64,000 bases of DNA from Alistipes sp. (GTDB taxonomy: Bacteria > Bacteroidota > Bacteroidia > Bacteroidales > Rikenellaceae), in the NCBI GenBank assembly GCA_020026335.1, contig JAHHQO010000011.1, forward strand, positions 36,429-100,428, given 5' to 3'. A program made the translations under genes and the position numbers. Positions within the stretch are counted from its first letter, which is position 1. Every line of letters begins with the position of its first letter. Below are positions 43,016-51,774 of this stretch, in pieces. The notes beneath the pieces are model-generated. The model was given only the letters and a program-made list of their open reading frames with translations. It made no database searches and was not told the origin of the DNA.

Positions 43016-43047
43016 AAGGGTGTTCGGGAAATGGATACCCTTTTTTT
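43016..43047 (+). terminator. Intrinsic terminator of ridA
   Basis: AAGGGT at 43016-43021 pairs with ACCCTT at 43037-43042, followed by T residues. Confidence 0.65.
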
Positions 43048-43132
43048 AGCCCCATGAAAATTATTGTGGGTGGGGCGTTGTGCGCCTGTAAAAAGAAGAT
43101 TTACAATATAAAAAATAAATATAAGTACAAAT

Positions 43133-45676
43133 ATGTCGCAAGTTACAAACCAAGAGCAACTGCACAAAGTTGATTACAACGAGGCGGTTGCTGCGTCGAA
43201 AGAGTATTTCGAGGGCGACGACCTCGCCGCTACGGTGTGGGTCTCGAAGTATGCACTGAAGGACTCTTTCGGTAACATCTACGAGAAGAGCCCCGTGGAG
43301 ATGCATCAGCGTCTGGCGCGTGAGTTGGCGCGTATCGAAAACCGCTACCCCAACCCCCTCTCCGAGGAGGAGCTTTTCCACCTGTTGGACCACTTCCGCT
43401 ACATCATTCCGCAGGGTGGCCCCATGACGGGTATCGGTAACAATTTCCAGGTGGCTTCGCTGTCGAACTGCTTTGTCATCGGTCACCGTCACACGGCTGA
43501 CTCCTACGGCGGTATCTTCCGCATGGACGAGGAGCAGGTGCAGTTGATGAAGCGCCGCGGTGGCGTGGGTCACGATTTGTCGGGCATTCGTCCCTCGGGC
43601 AGTGCCGTGATGAACTCGGCACTCACCTCCACAGGTGTGGTTCCCTTCATGGAGCGTTACTCGAACTCCACCCGCGAGGTGGCACAGGACGGCCGTCGTG
43701 GTGCGCTGATGCTCTCGCTCTCCATCAAGCATCCCAATGCCGAGGCTTTCATCGACGCCAAGGTCGATACCGGCAAGGTGACCGGCGCGAACGTCTCGAT
43801 TAAGATTGACGACGAGTTCATGCGTGCCGCCATGGAGGGTAAGACCTACCGCCAGCAGTTCCCCATCGATTCCGATGACCCGAAGTATGTGCAGGAGATT
43901 GACGCACGCCGTCTGTGGGAGAAGATTATCCACAATGCGTGGAAATCGGCCGAGCCGGGTGTGCTGTTCTGGGATACCATCATTCGCGAGAGTATTCCCG
44001 ACTGCTATGCCGATGAGGGCTTCGTGACCGTTTCGACCAACCCCTGTGGCGAGATTCCCCTCTGCCCCTACGATTCGTGCCGTCTGCTGGCTGTGAATCT
44101 GCTGGGTTATGTCGATAACCCCTTCACTAAGGAGGCTTCGTTCAATTTCGACAAGTTCAAGGACCACGTGACCAAGGCCATGCGTATGATGGACGACATC
44201 ATCGATTTGGAGTTGGAGAAGGTTGAGAAGATTATCCATAAGATTGAGGGTGACCCCGAGGACGAGGATGTGCGCCGCGTGGAGTTGAACCTCTGGAAGA
44301 AGATTCGCACCATGGCACTCAAGGGGCGCCGTACAGGTCTGGGTATCACCGCCGAGGGCGATATGCTTGCCGCGCTGGGTATCAGATACGGTACGGAGGA
44401 GGCACTCGAATTTGCCGTGAAGGTGCAGAAGACTTTGGCACTGACGGCTTACCGTTCGTCGGTGACCATGGCGCACGAGCGTGGTGCATTTGAGGTGTAC
44501 GATGCTGCCAAGGAGGTGAACAACCCCATGATTGCACGTATCCGCGAGGCTGATCCCCAGCTCTATGACGATATGGTGAAGTACGGCCGTCGTAACATCG
44601 CCCTTTTGACCATCGCTCCCACAGGTACCACCTCGCTCATGTCGCAGACCACATCGGGTATCGAGCCCGTGTTCCGCACCGTCTACAAGCGTCGCCGCAA
44701 GGTGAACCCCTCGGATGTGGATACTCATGTGGACTATGTGGACGAAACAGGCGAGAAGTTCCAGGAATACAACGTCTACCACCACAACTTCGTGAAGTGG
44801 CTGGCAGCGAACGGATATGACATCTCGCGCCTTTCCGACATCTCGGATGCCGAGCTCAACGAGTGGGTGGCTGCTTCGCCCTATGCGGGTGCTACGGCCA
44901 ACGACATCGACTGGGTGGCAAAGGTGAAGATGCAGGGTGCTATCCAGAAATGGGTCGATCACTCGATTTCGGTGACGGTGAACCTCCCCAATTCGGTATC
45001 GGAGGAGTTGGTAGCCGATGTTTATCGTACGGCATGGGAGTGCGGTTGCAAGGGTGTCACGGTCTATCGTGACGGCTGCCGCGACGGTGTGCTGTTGGAC
45101 AAGAATACCAAGTCGAAGAACTCTCAGGAGTCTGCGCACCACAAGCGTCCGAAGTCGATTCCTGCCGACATCGTTCGTTTCAAGAACGGCAAGGAGAACT
45201 GGATTGCCTTCGTGGGTCTTCAGGAGGGTCGCCCCTATGAGATTTTCACCGGTAAGATTGAGGAGGACGCCATGTACATTCCGCCCAAAATCGCCCACGG
45301 TAACATCATCAAGGTGCGCGAGGCCGATGGTACGAAGCGTTACGACTTCCAGTATATCGACCGCTACGGCTACACCAACACCGTAGGGGGGATTTCGAGA
45401 CTCTTCAACGAGCAGTTCTGGAACTACGCCAAGCTCATCTCGGGTGTCCTGCGTCACGGCATGCCCATCGAGAAGACCGTATCGCTCATCGAGTCGTTGC
45501 ACCTCGACAGCGAGTCGATTAACACCTGGAAGACCGGTGTATGTCGTGCGCTGAAGCAGTACATCGTCGATGGTACCAAGTCGAAGGGCAAGTGTCCCCA
45601 CTGCGGTCAGGAGAACATGGCCTATCAGAACGGCTGTCTGACCTGTATGTCGTGCGGCTACTCGAAGTGCGGTTGA
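43133..45676 (+). CDS. nrdJ: Adenosylcobalamin-dependent ribonucleotide reductase (class II)
   Basis: NrdJ reduces ribonucleotides to deoxyribonucleotides using a B12 radical, without oxygen requirement. The 847 residues match the long class II form: SNCFVIGHRHTADSYGGIF (substrate-side Cys), KRRGGVGHDLSGIRP, the STNPCGEIPL catalytic loop with NxCxE, and LLTIAPTGTTSLM. A C-terminal extension (about 690-847) ends in two zinc-ribbon-like CxxC pairs (CPHCG, CMSCG) and KCG, which probably recycle the active-site disulfide. I looked for a cobalamin riboswitch in the 85 bases before the gene and saw no room for one. Flanked by terminators; single-gene unit. Confidence 0.95.
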   Translation: MSQVTNQEQLHKVDYNEAVAASKEYFEGDDLAATVWVSKYALKDSFGNIYEKSPVEMHQRLARELARIENRYPNPLSEEELFHLLDHFRYIIPQGGPMTGIGNNFQVASLSNCFVIGHRHTADSYGGIFRMDEEQVQLMKRRGGVGHDLSGIRPSGSAVMNSALTSTGVVPFMERYSNSTREVAQDGRRGALMLSLSIKHPNAEAFIDAKVDTGKVTGANVSIKIDDEFMRAAMEGKTYRQQFPIDSDDPKYVQEIDARRLWEKIIHNAWKSAEPGVLFWDTIIRESIPDCYADEGFVTVSTNPCGEIPLCPYDSCRLLAVNLLGYVDNPFTKEASFNFDKFKDHVTKAMRMMDDIIDLELEKVEKIIHKIEGDPEDEDVRRVELNLWKKIRTMALKGRRTGLGITAEGDMLAALGIRYGTEEALEFAVKVQKTLALTAYRSSVTMAHERGAFEVYDAAKEVNNPMIARIREADPQLYDDMVKYGRRNIALLTIAPTGTTSLMSQTTSGIEPVFRTVYKRRRKVNPSDVDTHVDYVDETGEKFQEYNVYHHNFVKWLAANGYDISRLSDISDAELNEWVAASPYAGATANDIDWVAKVKMQGAIQKWVDHSISVTVNLPNSVSEELVADVYRTAWECGCKGVTVYRDGCRDGVLLDKNTKSKNSQESAHHKRPKSIPADIVRFKNGKENWIAFVGLQEGRPYEIFTGKIEEDAMYIPPKIAHGNIIKVREADGTKRYDFQYIDRYGYTNTVGGISRLFNEQFWNYAKLISGVLRHGMPIEKTVSLIESLHLDSESINTWKTGVCRALKQYIVDGTKSKGKCPHCGQENMAYQNGCLTCMSCGYSKCG

Positions 45677-45706
45677 TAACAAGGTCGCAGTACGACTTAT
45701 CATAGA

Positions 45707-45750
45707 ACAATACCACCCGGAGGGAACGCCCTTCGGGTGGTATTGTTTTG
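45707..45750 (+). terminator. Intrinsic terminator of nrdJ
   Basis: Perfect 13-bp stem (45707-45719 with 45734-45746), then TTTTG. Confidence 0.9.
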
Positions 45751-45928
45751 TGGCGAGGGGGGGAGGAGAGTGAAAAGGCGAGGGTGAGAGAGAGGTGCGC
45801 GGAAAGAGAGGAAGTGCGAGTGGGTGGCGAGTGAGTGTGCGAGGTGCTATCGTGCTGGGCGAAAGAGGATATGATTTTTGGTTGTCCGACCCAACATTTT
45901 TGGATAAACACCGTGAGAATCAATTGTC
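45751..45928. other. G/A-rich spacer
   Basis: No gene. The + strand is strongly purine-rich at 45755-45845 (runs such as GGGGGGGAGGAGAG), with few C or T. Confidence 0.5.
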
Positions 45929-45936
45929 TATATTTG
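45929..45936 (+). promoter_or_regulatory. -7 element of the malate dehydrogenase relic
   Basis: TATATTTG fits TAnnTTTG and lies 52 bases before the relic's ATG at 45989. No TTG at ideal spacing was found. Confidence 0.5.
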
Positions 45937-45988
45937 CAGCGGATAAAGAAAAGCAACACAACGATTCATCAAAAAAACGAAGTGGATT

Positions 45989-46245
45989 ATGGAATTTTTG
46001 AGTGACGAGAAGCTGACGATTGTAGGTGCAGCCGGAATGATTGGTTCGAATATGGCACAGACCGCCATGATGATGAGACTGCCTCCCCAACATCTGTCTG
46101 TATGACCCCTATGCCCCGGCCTTGGAGGGCGTGGCGGAGGAGCAGGCGGAGCTGGAGCGCAGCTACGAACACCTCTGCCACCTGCGTGACGAGGTCATCG
46201 CCATGGGTGTACTTCCTCCCGTGGCGGAGTGGTTACAATCCCCAC
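45989..46245 (+). pseudogene. mdh: Malate dehydrogenase relic: frameshift and large internal deletion
   Basis: The start reads MEFLSDEKLTIVGAAGMIGSNMAQ, the Rossmann entry of Bacteroidota malate dehydrogenase. After residue 33 (RLPP) an extra C in a CCCC run shifts the frame; one frame over, the protein continues NICLYDPYAPALEGVAEE. It then jumps directly to a C-terminal-like piece (AELERSYEHLCHLRDEVIAMGVLPPVAEW). About 200-230 residues, including the catalytic His and substrate Arg, are missing. Recombination between similar GAGGAG stretches would explain the junction. The promoter is still recognisable. The assignment is from memory of the family's sequence. Confidence 0.85.
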
Positions 46246-46267
46246 TTGAAATAACCGTCTATCGTAA

Positions 46268-46310
46268 GGGAATAAAAAAACATTCCACAGACCGAAAAAG
46301 TCTGTGGAAT
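46268..46310 (-). terminator. Intrinsic terminator of recF-DUF721
   Basis: Eleven-bp stem (ATTCCACAGAC at 46280-46290 region with its complement ending about 46309), with seven T residues on the minus strand. Confidence 0.88.
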
Positions 46311-46330
46311 GTTGTGTCTTACAGGGTGCG

Positions 46331-46621
46331 CTACTTGATAATCACGGCATTGACCAACCGAACGCCCGAACGGCGGTTGATTTCCTCCTTGAGGGCTTCC
46401 CTCTGGTAGAACAGCTCCTGTTTGAGTACGCTGGACGAGATGCGCGCGTAGAGAATGTGGTTCACCAACCTCAGCTCGGTGGTGTAGGCCGCGGCACGCT
46501 CGCCCACAATCATGCGCCACGTGTCGGGCAACTTGCCCTCTGCCACCTTGGCGGCGATGTAGGGGCGTTTGAAGAACTCGTCGAGGAGTTCTCCCATCAT
46601 CATTGTTTTGGTTCGTCTCAT
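46331..46621 (-). CDS. DUF721 domain protein
   Basis: A 96-residue member of the DUF721 (DciA-like) family: MMMGELLDEFFKRPYIAAKVAEG at the start, then VGERAAAYTTELRLVNHILYARISSSVLKQELFYQREAL and a short VRLVNAVIIK end. Related proteins called DciA load the replicative helicase in bacteria lacking DnaC, but small Bacteroidota forms are not proven to do so. It starts 6 bases after recF ends, so it is cotranscribed, an arrangement common in this phylum and one that fits a replication or repair role. Confidence 0.88.
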   Translation of the reverse strand: MRRTKTMMMGELLDEFFKRPYIAAKVAEGKLPDTWRMIVGERAAAYTTELRLVNHILYARISSSVLKQELFYQREALKEEINRRSGVRLVNAVIIK

Positions 46622-46627
46622 GGCGGT

Positions 46628-47743
46628 TTATTGGTTTTGTCCTGCGATGTCGTTGGTTGGTGTTACCTCGCCGTCACTGACGGTGAAAAGGGCGTAGTCG
46701 GCCTGCGAACGGTCGAGAATGGATTGTAGTCGCGTGGGGTTGCAATCGGTGATGAGTATCTGTCCGAAATCATCGGACGACACTAAGTGAATGAGCTGCT
46801 CGACACGCCCTGCATCGAGCTTGTCGAACAGGTCGTCGAGCAACAATATGGGTTTCTCCTCGCGCTGACGGCTGGCGAGGACATACTGCGCGAGTTTGAG
46901 TGCCAGAAGAAACGACTTCTGCTGACCCTGCGAACCATATTTGCGCAAGGGGTAGCCGCCGATTTTCAGTATCAGGTCATCGCGGTGAACACCTGCCGTG
47001 GTGAAGCCGTTAATGATGTCCTTCTGTCGTGAGGCGAGGAGCAACTCTCCGAAGTCGCTGTCGTTGAGGTCGGATTTGTAGCTCAACTCCACACGCTCCC
47101 TGTCGTCGGACAGCAGGCGGTAGAACTCCTCCACAACGGGTTGCAGACGCTCGATCTCGCGACAGCGTGCCTCGTGAATGGCACAGCCGTGGGTGACGAG
47201 CTGGCGGTCGTAGATTTGCAACATCGTCTCGTCGGACGACATCTTGAGCAGCTTGTTACGCTCCAACAGCACGGTGTTGTAGCGTATCATGGCGTTGAGG
47301 TACGCACGGTCCAACTGCGAGATGTAGCCGTTGAGGTGGCGGCGGCGTTCCTCTGCCGCACCGCTGATGAGTGCCGAGTCGGAGGGCGAAACCATCACCA
47401 CGGGAAAGAGTCCTACATGATCGGCCAGACGCTCGTACTCCTTGCCGTTGCGCTTGATGATTTTGCCGCCCTTCTTCGAGTAGGTGCAGCTCACCTGTTC
47501 GTTCTTGCCGCTGTCGGAGGTGTAACTGCCGTCGAGCAGGAGGTACTCCTCGCCGTGGCGTATGCTCTGCGAGTCGGTGAGCGGAAATGACGATTTGCAC
47601 ATCGACAGATAATAGACTGCGTCAATGATATTTGTCTTGCCCGCGCCGTTGTTGCCCACGAACGAATTGATGCCCCGACAGAGCGAAATTTCCTGTCGGG
47701 CGATATTTTTGAAATTCAGGAGTGATAGTTTCTTCAATTGCAT
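46628..47743 (-). CDS. recF: DNA replication and repair protein RecF
   Basis: RecF is an SMC-like ATPase that marks ssDNA-dsDNA junctions and works with RecR and RecO at gaps. The 371 residues show Walker A GNNGAGKTN at about 30-38, the signature YGSQGQQKSFLLALKLA near 280, and Walker B PILLLDDLFDKLD near 310. Length and order are standard. DUF721 follows after 6 bases. Upstream, a divergent promoter serves the TPR protein gene. Confidence 0.97.
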   Translation of the reverse strand: MQLKKLSLLNFKNIARQEISLCRGINSFVGNNGAGKTNIIDAVYYLSMCKSSFPLTDSQSIRHGEEYLLLDGSYTSDSGKNEQVSCTYSKKGGKIIKRNGKEYERLADHVGLFPVVMVSPSDSALISGAAEERRRHLNGYISQLDRAYLNAMIRYNTVLLERNKLLKMSSDETMLQIYDRQLVTHGCAIHEARCREIERLQPVVEEFYRLLSDDRERVELSYKSDLNDSDFGELLLASRQKDIINGFTTAGVHRDDLILKIGGYPLRKYGSQGQQKSFLLALKLAQYVLASRQREEKPILLLDDLFDKLDAGRVEQLIHLVSSDDFGQILITDCNPTRLQSILDRSQADYALFTVSDGEVTPTNDIAGQNQ

Positions 47744-47775
47744 GGGGTAAAGTTACAAAAAATACGAATATGAAG

Positions 47776-47805
47776 TTGTACATTCTGAATAGTTTTGTAT
47801 CTTTG
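47776..47805 (+). promoter_or_regulatory. Promoter of the TPR protein-ribH operon
   Basis: TTG at 47776-47778, 19 bases, TATCTTTG at 47798-47805, leader of about 35 nt to ATG 47849. Confidence 0.75.
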
Positions 47806-47848
47806 CAAATGCTTCATGAATTATTAAACTAAAAATATTATACATCAG

Positions 47849-48532
47849 ATGGCAAAGCATCAAGCAGCCGAGCAGGAATCACTCGGCGAAGCAATGAACA
47901 AAACAGAGCTTTTCTTGGAGAACAACGGCCGCAAGTTGTCGTATATTTTCCTCGGTCTGCTCATCCTCGGAGGTCTTATATACGGTTACCGTGCTTTGGT
48001 GGTCTCTCCCCGTTGTGAGAAGGCTGCCGAGATGATTTATCAGGCACAGGCACGTTTCGATGCACAGACTCCCGACTACGAACTGGCTCTTACGGGCGAC
48101 GCCAACGGCGTGGGCTTCCTGGAGGTTATCGAGCAGTACGGTTCGACTCCTTCGGGTAACCTTGCAAAGCACTATGCAGGTGTTTGCTACCTCCACATGG
48201 GCGACCTGGAGAAGGCTGCCGAGTATCTGGCCGACTATTCGGCTGTCGATGGTCTTCCCGGTGCACTGATTAACGCTCAAAACCTCGGTCTTCAGGGTGA
48301 TGTCGCTGTTCAGCAGGACAACTTCGAGAAGGCTGTGAAGTTCTACAAGGAGGCTGTCGAGGTTGCCGATAACGACATGACCGCTCCCCTCTACCTGCGC
48401 AAGGCCGCTCTGGCTGCCAAGGCTGCGGGCGATGTTGAGCAGGCACGTTCGTTCCTCGAGCGTATTCTGGCTTCGTACCCCGCTTCGAACGAGGCACGTG
48501 ACGCAGAGAAGTTGATGGGTGGCTTAAACTAA
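47849..48532 (+). CDS. Membrane-anchored TPR protein
   Basis: 227 residues with a cytoplasmic N-terminus, one membrane helix at about 31-52 (LSYIFLGLLILGGLIYGY) and a periplasmic array of TPR-like helices (ADLEKAAEYLADYSA, NFEKAVKFYKEAVEVA, and DVEQARSFLERILASYP). It resembles YfgM-type tetratricopeptide proteins, which assist secreted protein folding, and is widespread in Bacteroidota immediately before ribH. The gap to ribH is 7 bases, so the pair is an operon even though no functional link is known. Confidence 0.88.
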   Translation: MAKHQAAEQESLGEAMNKTELFLENNGRKLSYIFLGLLILGGLIYGYRALVVSPRCEKAAEMIYQAQARFDAQTPDYELALTGDANGVGFLEVIEQYGSTPSGNLAKHYAGVCYLHMGDLEKAAEYLADYSAVDGLPGALINAQNLGLQGDVAVQQDNFEKAVKFYKEAVEVADNDMTAPLYLRKAALAAKAAGDVEQARSFLERILASYPASNEARDAEKLMGGLN

Positions 48533-48539
48533 TCGAAAG

Positions 48540-49073
48540 ATGGCTACCCGTAATCATAATCTTTCACAGTTCGACTCACCCGTTCCCTTGGCTCAGGAGA
48601 TGAGCTTCGGTATCGTGGTGGCCGAGTGGAATTGCGAGGTGACCGAAGCCTTGTTGGAAGGTGCCGTGCGCACACTCCGTGAGGCAGGCTGTCCCGAAGC
48701 AAATATCCACGTAAAGCACGTTCCCGGCACATTTGAGTTGTCGCTCGGTGCGCAGTTCTTCGCCGAGTACACCGATGTCGATGCCGTGATTGCGTTGGGT
48801 TGTGTCATTCAGGGCGACACCCGTCACTTCGACTTCATCTGTGACGGTGTGACTCAGGGTCTCACCCAGTTGCAGTTGCAGTGGAATATGCCTATCGCCT
48901 TCGGTGTGCTGACCGTCAACGACAAGCAGCAGGCTTTGGACCGTTGCGGTGGTGCGCTGGGCAACAAGGGTGATGAGGCTGCGGCAACCGCCATCAAGAT
49001 GGTGAAGTTGCAGATTGAGATGGAGGCGGATTCGCCCAACCATGAACCTGCCGACCGCAGAAACATCAACTAA
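48540..49073 (+). CDS. ribH: 6,7-dimethyl-8-ribityllumazine synthase
   Basis: RibH makes the lumazine precursor of riboflavin from a pyrimidine and dihydroxybutanone phosphate, as a pentamer or icosahedral capsid. The 177 residues show GIVVAEWNCEVTEALLEGA, VKHVPGTFELSLGAQ, ALGCVIQGDTRHFDFICDGVTQGL with the catalytic His, and FGVLTVNDKQQALDRCGG. A short polar C-terminal extension follows. It lies 7 bases after a TPR protein gene and ends at a strong terminator. No other rib genes are in the window. Confidence 0.97.
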   Translation: MATRNHNLSQFDSPVPLAQEMSFGIVVAEWNCEVTEALLEGAVRTLREAGCPEANIHVKHVPGTFELSLGAQFFAEYTDVDAVIALGCVIQGDTRHFDFICDGVTQGLTQLQLQWNMPIAFGVLTVNDKQQALDRCGGALGNKGDEAAATAIKMVKLQIEMEADSPNHEPADRRNIN

Positions 49074-49100
49074 GGAATATTTAATTCTCTTTATAGCGAA

Positions 49101-49136
49101 AATCCCGAAAGTCAAATGGCTTTCGGGATTTTTTTT
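49101..49136 (+). terminator. Intrinsic terminator of ribH
   Basis: Perfect 11-bp stem (49101-49111 with 49120-49130), then six T residues. Confidence 0.92.
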
Positions 49137-49560
49137 GTGCCTGCGTGTGGGAGCGTGGGGGCAAGGAGGTGTTGGGCGTGTAAGGGGCGCGTGGGTGCGT
49201 GGGTGCGTGTGTGCGTGTGGAGACGAAATACGGCACAGGCTGTGTGTGGCGCGGGCATGGTGTACTTGCTGGGAGCGTTGCGCTGTGGCGTGCGGAGAAG
49301 AGAAGAGTGGCAGTGGTGGTGGGGTGATGGGTGCTTCTCTGCGGTGTAACGGTTTTGCGTGGTGTTGTGGCGGGCAAAGGTAGTGGGTTTCGAGCGAGCG
49401 TTTGCGCTCCGAGGGTGTGTTCTTTTGATGAGAGTCGTTGCGGTGTGCAGAGAGGGTAGATGGCTTGGCGTGAGTGGTCGGTTGGCGTACGCGGTGGCAT
49501 TACTCATTCGGAAAGTTGTCTCTTCAGCCATAGGGTAGAAGTCAATTCCCGCCTGCACAA
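49137..49560. other. G/T-rich spacer without a gene
   Basis: About 425 bases in which the + strand is very rich in G and T and poor in C and A (for example repeated GGGTGCGTG near 49190-49215). Open frames here are products of that bias and have no family features. Confidence 0.6.
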
Positions 49561-49596
49561 AAAAAAGTGACGCCCCACAACCGTGGAGCGTCACTG
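49561..49596 (-). terminator. Intrinsic terminator of the aquaporin gene
   Basis: Eight-bp stem (49566-49573 with 49588-49595), T run on the minus strand. Confidence 0.85.
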
Positions 49597-49616
49597 TACG
49601 TTTTTGAGTATGATGA

Positions 49617-50294
49617 TTATTTCTCCTCGTCAGAGCCGACCAACTTCCAAACCAGTGTCGAAAGAATCGCACCGCAGAAGGGAGCCACGATGAAAATCCA
49701 CAACTGCTGGAGTGCTGCACCACCCTCAAAGAGTGCGGGAGCAATCGAACGTGCGGGGTTCACCGATGTTCCGGTCAGAGGAATACATACGATGTGTACC
49801 AATACCAATGTCAGACCAATGGCCAGACCTGCCAGCGAGCCTGCGCCCTTCTTCGAATCGGTGGCACCGAGTACAACCAGCACGAAGACGAAGGTGAAGA
49901 ACATCTCGGCAAGGAAACCGCCTGCTACCGACACACCCTGACCCAGTGCATTGGCACCTGTCGTGGTGGCGTAGGCCATCTCTACATTCGATGTGATGAG
50001 GTAGAGAATGGTCGAGCCGATGAGTGCACCGATGACCTGGAAAAGCATATACATGGCGGCATCCTTACCGCTCATACGTTTCGAGAGCCATACGCCGAGT
50101 GTGATGGCGGGGTTGATGTGGCAACCCGATACACCGCCGATGGCATAAGCCATGGCAACTACCGAAAGACCGAAAGCAAAAGCTACGGTTAATACCTGGG
50201 GAACGCTACCGCAACCGCCGTTGAAGATGGCTGCTCCGCAACCCATCAGAACAAGTGTCATTGTTCCGAACATCTCTGCAAGATATTTTTTCAT
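49617..50294 (-). CDS. Aquaporin (MIP family)
   Basis: An inner-membrane water or small-solute channel. The 225 residues from ATG 50294 have six membrane helices and the two NPA half-helices: SGCHINPAITLG (about 57-68) and TGTSVNPARSIAPA (about 182-195). The Arg after the second NPA and the His in helix 5 region (VHIVCIPLTG) match the narrow water-channel filter of AqpZ more than a glycerol channel. The residue before the His of the first motif is Cys rather than Gly, which is uncommon. I dropped 19 upstream residues because the MKKYLAEMFGT start is standard for the family. Single-gene unit. Confidence 0.92.
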   Translation of the reverse strand: MKKYLAEMFGTMTLVLMGCGAAIFNGGCGSVPQVLTVAFAFGLSVVAMAYAIGGVSGCHINPAITLGVWLSKRMSGKDAAMYMLFQVIGALIGSTILYLITSNVEMAYATTTGANALGQGVSVAGGFLAEMFFTFVFVLVVLGATDSKKGAGSLAGLAIGLTLVLVHIVCIPLTGTSVNPARSIAPALFEGGAALQQLWIFIVAPFCGAILSTLVWKLVGSDEEK

Positions 50295-50383
50295 AGTGTC
50301 ACAATTTAAAAAACATTGTAAAGATATGTTTTTTATCCTAAATACAATCATCTTTCTTCAACTAAAAGGCAGAAATTTTTGTG

Positions 50384-51772
50384 TTATTTGCCCTCCTTGA
50401 TGTATTGGTCTATCGCCTTGGCGGCTTTTCGTCCGGCACCCATCGCCAAAATAACCGTAGCGGCACCCGTCACGGCATCACCTCCGGCGAAGACACCCTT
50501 GCGAGTGGTGACACCCTCCTCGTTGGCTACGATACAGCCACGGCGGTCGGTCTCCAGACCATCTGTCGTGGCGGCAATCAGGGGGTTGGGCGAGGTGCCG
50601 AGTGCCATGATGACCACATCGCACGGAATCTCAAACTCCGAACCCTCGACCTCCACGGGACGACGACGACCGCTGGCATCGGGTTCGCCCAGCTCCATGC
50701 GGATACAGCGAACGGCCTTCACCCAGCCTTTCTCGTCACCAATAACCTCCACGGGGTTGTTCAGCATCTTGAACTCGATGCCCTCCTCCTTGGCGTGGTG
50801 CACCTCCTCCTGACGGGCAGGCAGCTCCTTCTCGCTACGGCGATAGACGATAGTGGCGTTGGCACCCAGACGCTTGGCGGTACGCACGGCGTCCATGGCC
50901 ACATTACCGCCACCGACCACCACAACACGCTGACCCACATAGATGGGCGTGTCGTATTCGCCATCGTAGGCGTGCATCAGATTGGCGCGTGTGAGGAATT
51001 CGTTGGCAGAGACCACACCGTTGTAGTTCTCGCCGGGGATACCCATGAAACGGGGCAGACCCGCACCCGAACCGATGAAGACGGCATCGTAGCCCTCCTC
51101 GTTCATCAGCGAATCAATCGTCACGGTGCGTCCTGCGATGACATCGGTCTCAATCTCCACACCCAGACGGCGCAGGGAGTCGATTTCGCGCGCCACGATT
51201 TTGTCCTTGGGCAGACGGAATTCGGGAATACCGTAGACCAGCACGCCACCCACCTTGTGGAGGGCTTCGAAAATCTTGACCTCATAGCCTGCCTTTGCCA
51301 AATCGCTGGCGCACGCCAAACCCGACGGGCCACTGCCGATGATGGCGACCTTCTTGCCGTTGTGGGGAATCTCCTCCACGGTTTCGGGGGCGTTGTCCAA
51401 CTTCCAGTCGCCCACAAAACGCTCCAGCTTGCCGATGGCCACCGGCTCGCCCTTCACACCCAGCACACACGAACCCTCGCACTGCGACTCCTGTGGGCAT
51501 ACGCGTCCGCAGATGGAGGGCAGCGAGCTGTCGTTGGCGATGATGTCGGCGGCACCGCGCAGGTCACCCTCGTGGAGAGCGGCGATGAAGCCGGGAATGT
51601 TGATGCCCACGGGGCAGGCAGCCACACAACGCGGCTTCTTGCAGTGCAGACAACGGGAAGCCTCCAGAGTGGCCTCCTCCAAATTGTAGCCGTAGCACAC
51701 CTCCTCGAAGTTGGTGGCACGGATGGCCGGATCTTGTTCGCGCACCGGCACGCGCGGTATTCTGTTTGCCAT
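50384..51772 (-). CDS. gltA: NfnB/GltA-type NADPH oxidoreductase, large subunit
   Basis: This 462-residue FAD and NAD(P) protein is usually annotated as homotetrameric glutamate synthase. The N-terminus holds two [4Fe-4S] cysteine sets (CLHCKKPRCVAACPVGIN, and ICGRVCPQESQCEGSCV). FAD-binding GSGPSGLACASDLAKAG lies near 150-166, and the NADPH loop GGGNVAMDAVRTAK near 290-303. No glutaminase or GltB-type subunit is adjacent. The upstream gene, 2 bases away, encodes an NfnA-like [2Fe-2S] flavoprotein, so the pair more likely is the electron-bifurcating NADH-dependent ferredoxin:NADP+ oxidoreductase. The symbol follows common annotation. Confidence 0.9.
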   Translation of the reverse strand: MANRIPRVPVREQDPAIRATNFEEVCYGYNLEEATLEASRCLHCKKPRCVAACPVGINIPGFIAALHEGDLRGAADIIANDSSLPSICGRVCPQESQCEGSCVLGVKGEPVAIGKLERFVGDWKLDNAPETVEEIPHNGKKVAIIGSGPSGLACASDLAKAGYEVKIFEALHKVGGVLVYGIPEFRLPKDKIVAREIDSLRRLGVEIETDVIAGRTVTIDSLMNEEGYDAVFIGSGAGLPRFMGIPGENYNGVVSANEFLTRANLMHAYDGEYDTPIYVGQRVVVVGGGNVAMDAVRTAKRLGANATIVYRRSEKELPARQEEVHHAKEEGIEFKMLNNPVEVIGDEKGWVKAVRCIRMELGEPDASGRRRPVEVEGSEFEIPCDVVIMALGTSPNPLIAATTDGLETDRRGCIVANEEGVTTRKGVFAGGDAVTGAATVILAMGAGRKAAKAIDQYIKEGK

Positions 51773-51774
51773 AG

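Noticed and set aside
43048..43132. Cobalamin riboswitch before nrdJ
   Set aside because: Only about 85 bases lie between the ridA terminator and the start, too few for the roughly 200-nt B12 riboswitch, and no B12-box-like sequence is visible.
49112..49744. 210-residue minus-strand frame over the ribH terminator and the G/T-rich spacer
   Set aside because: Its composition (Thr, His, Pro, Arg rich) is forced by the spacer bias, and it overlaps a terminator and the start of the aquaporin coding region.
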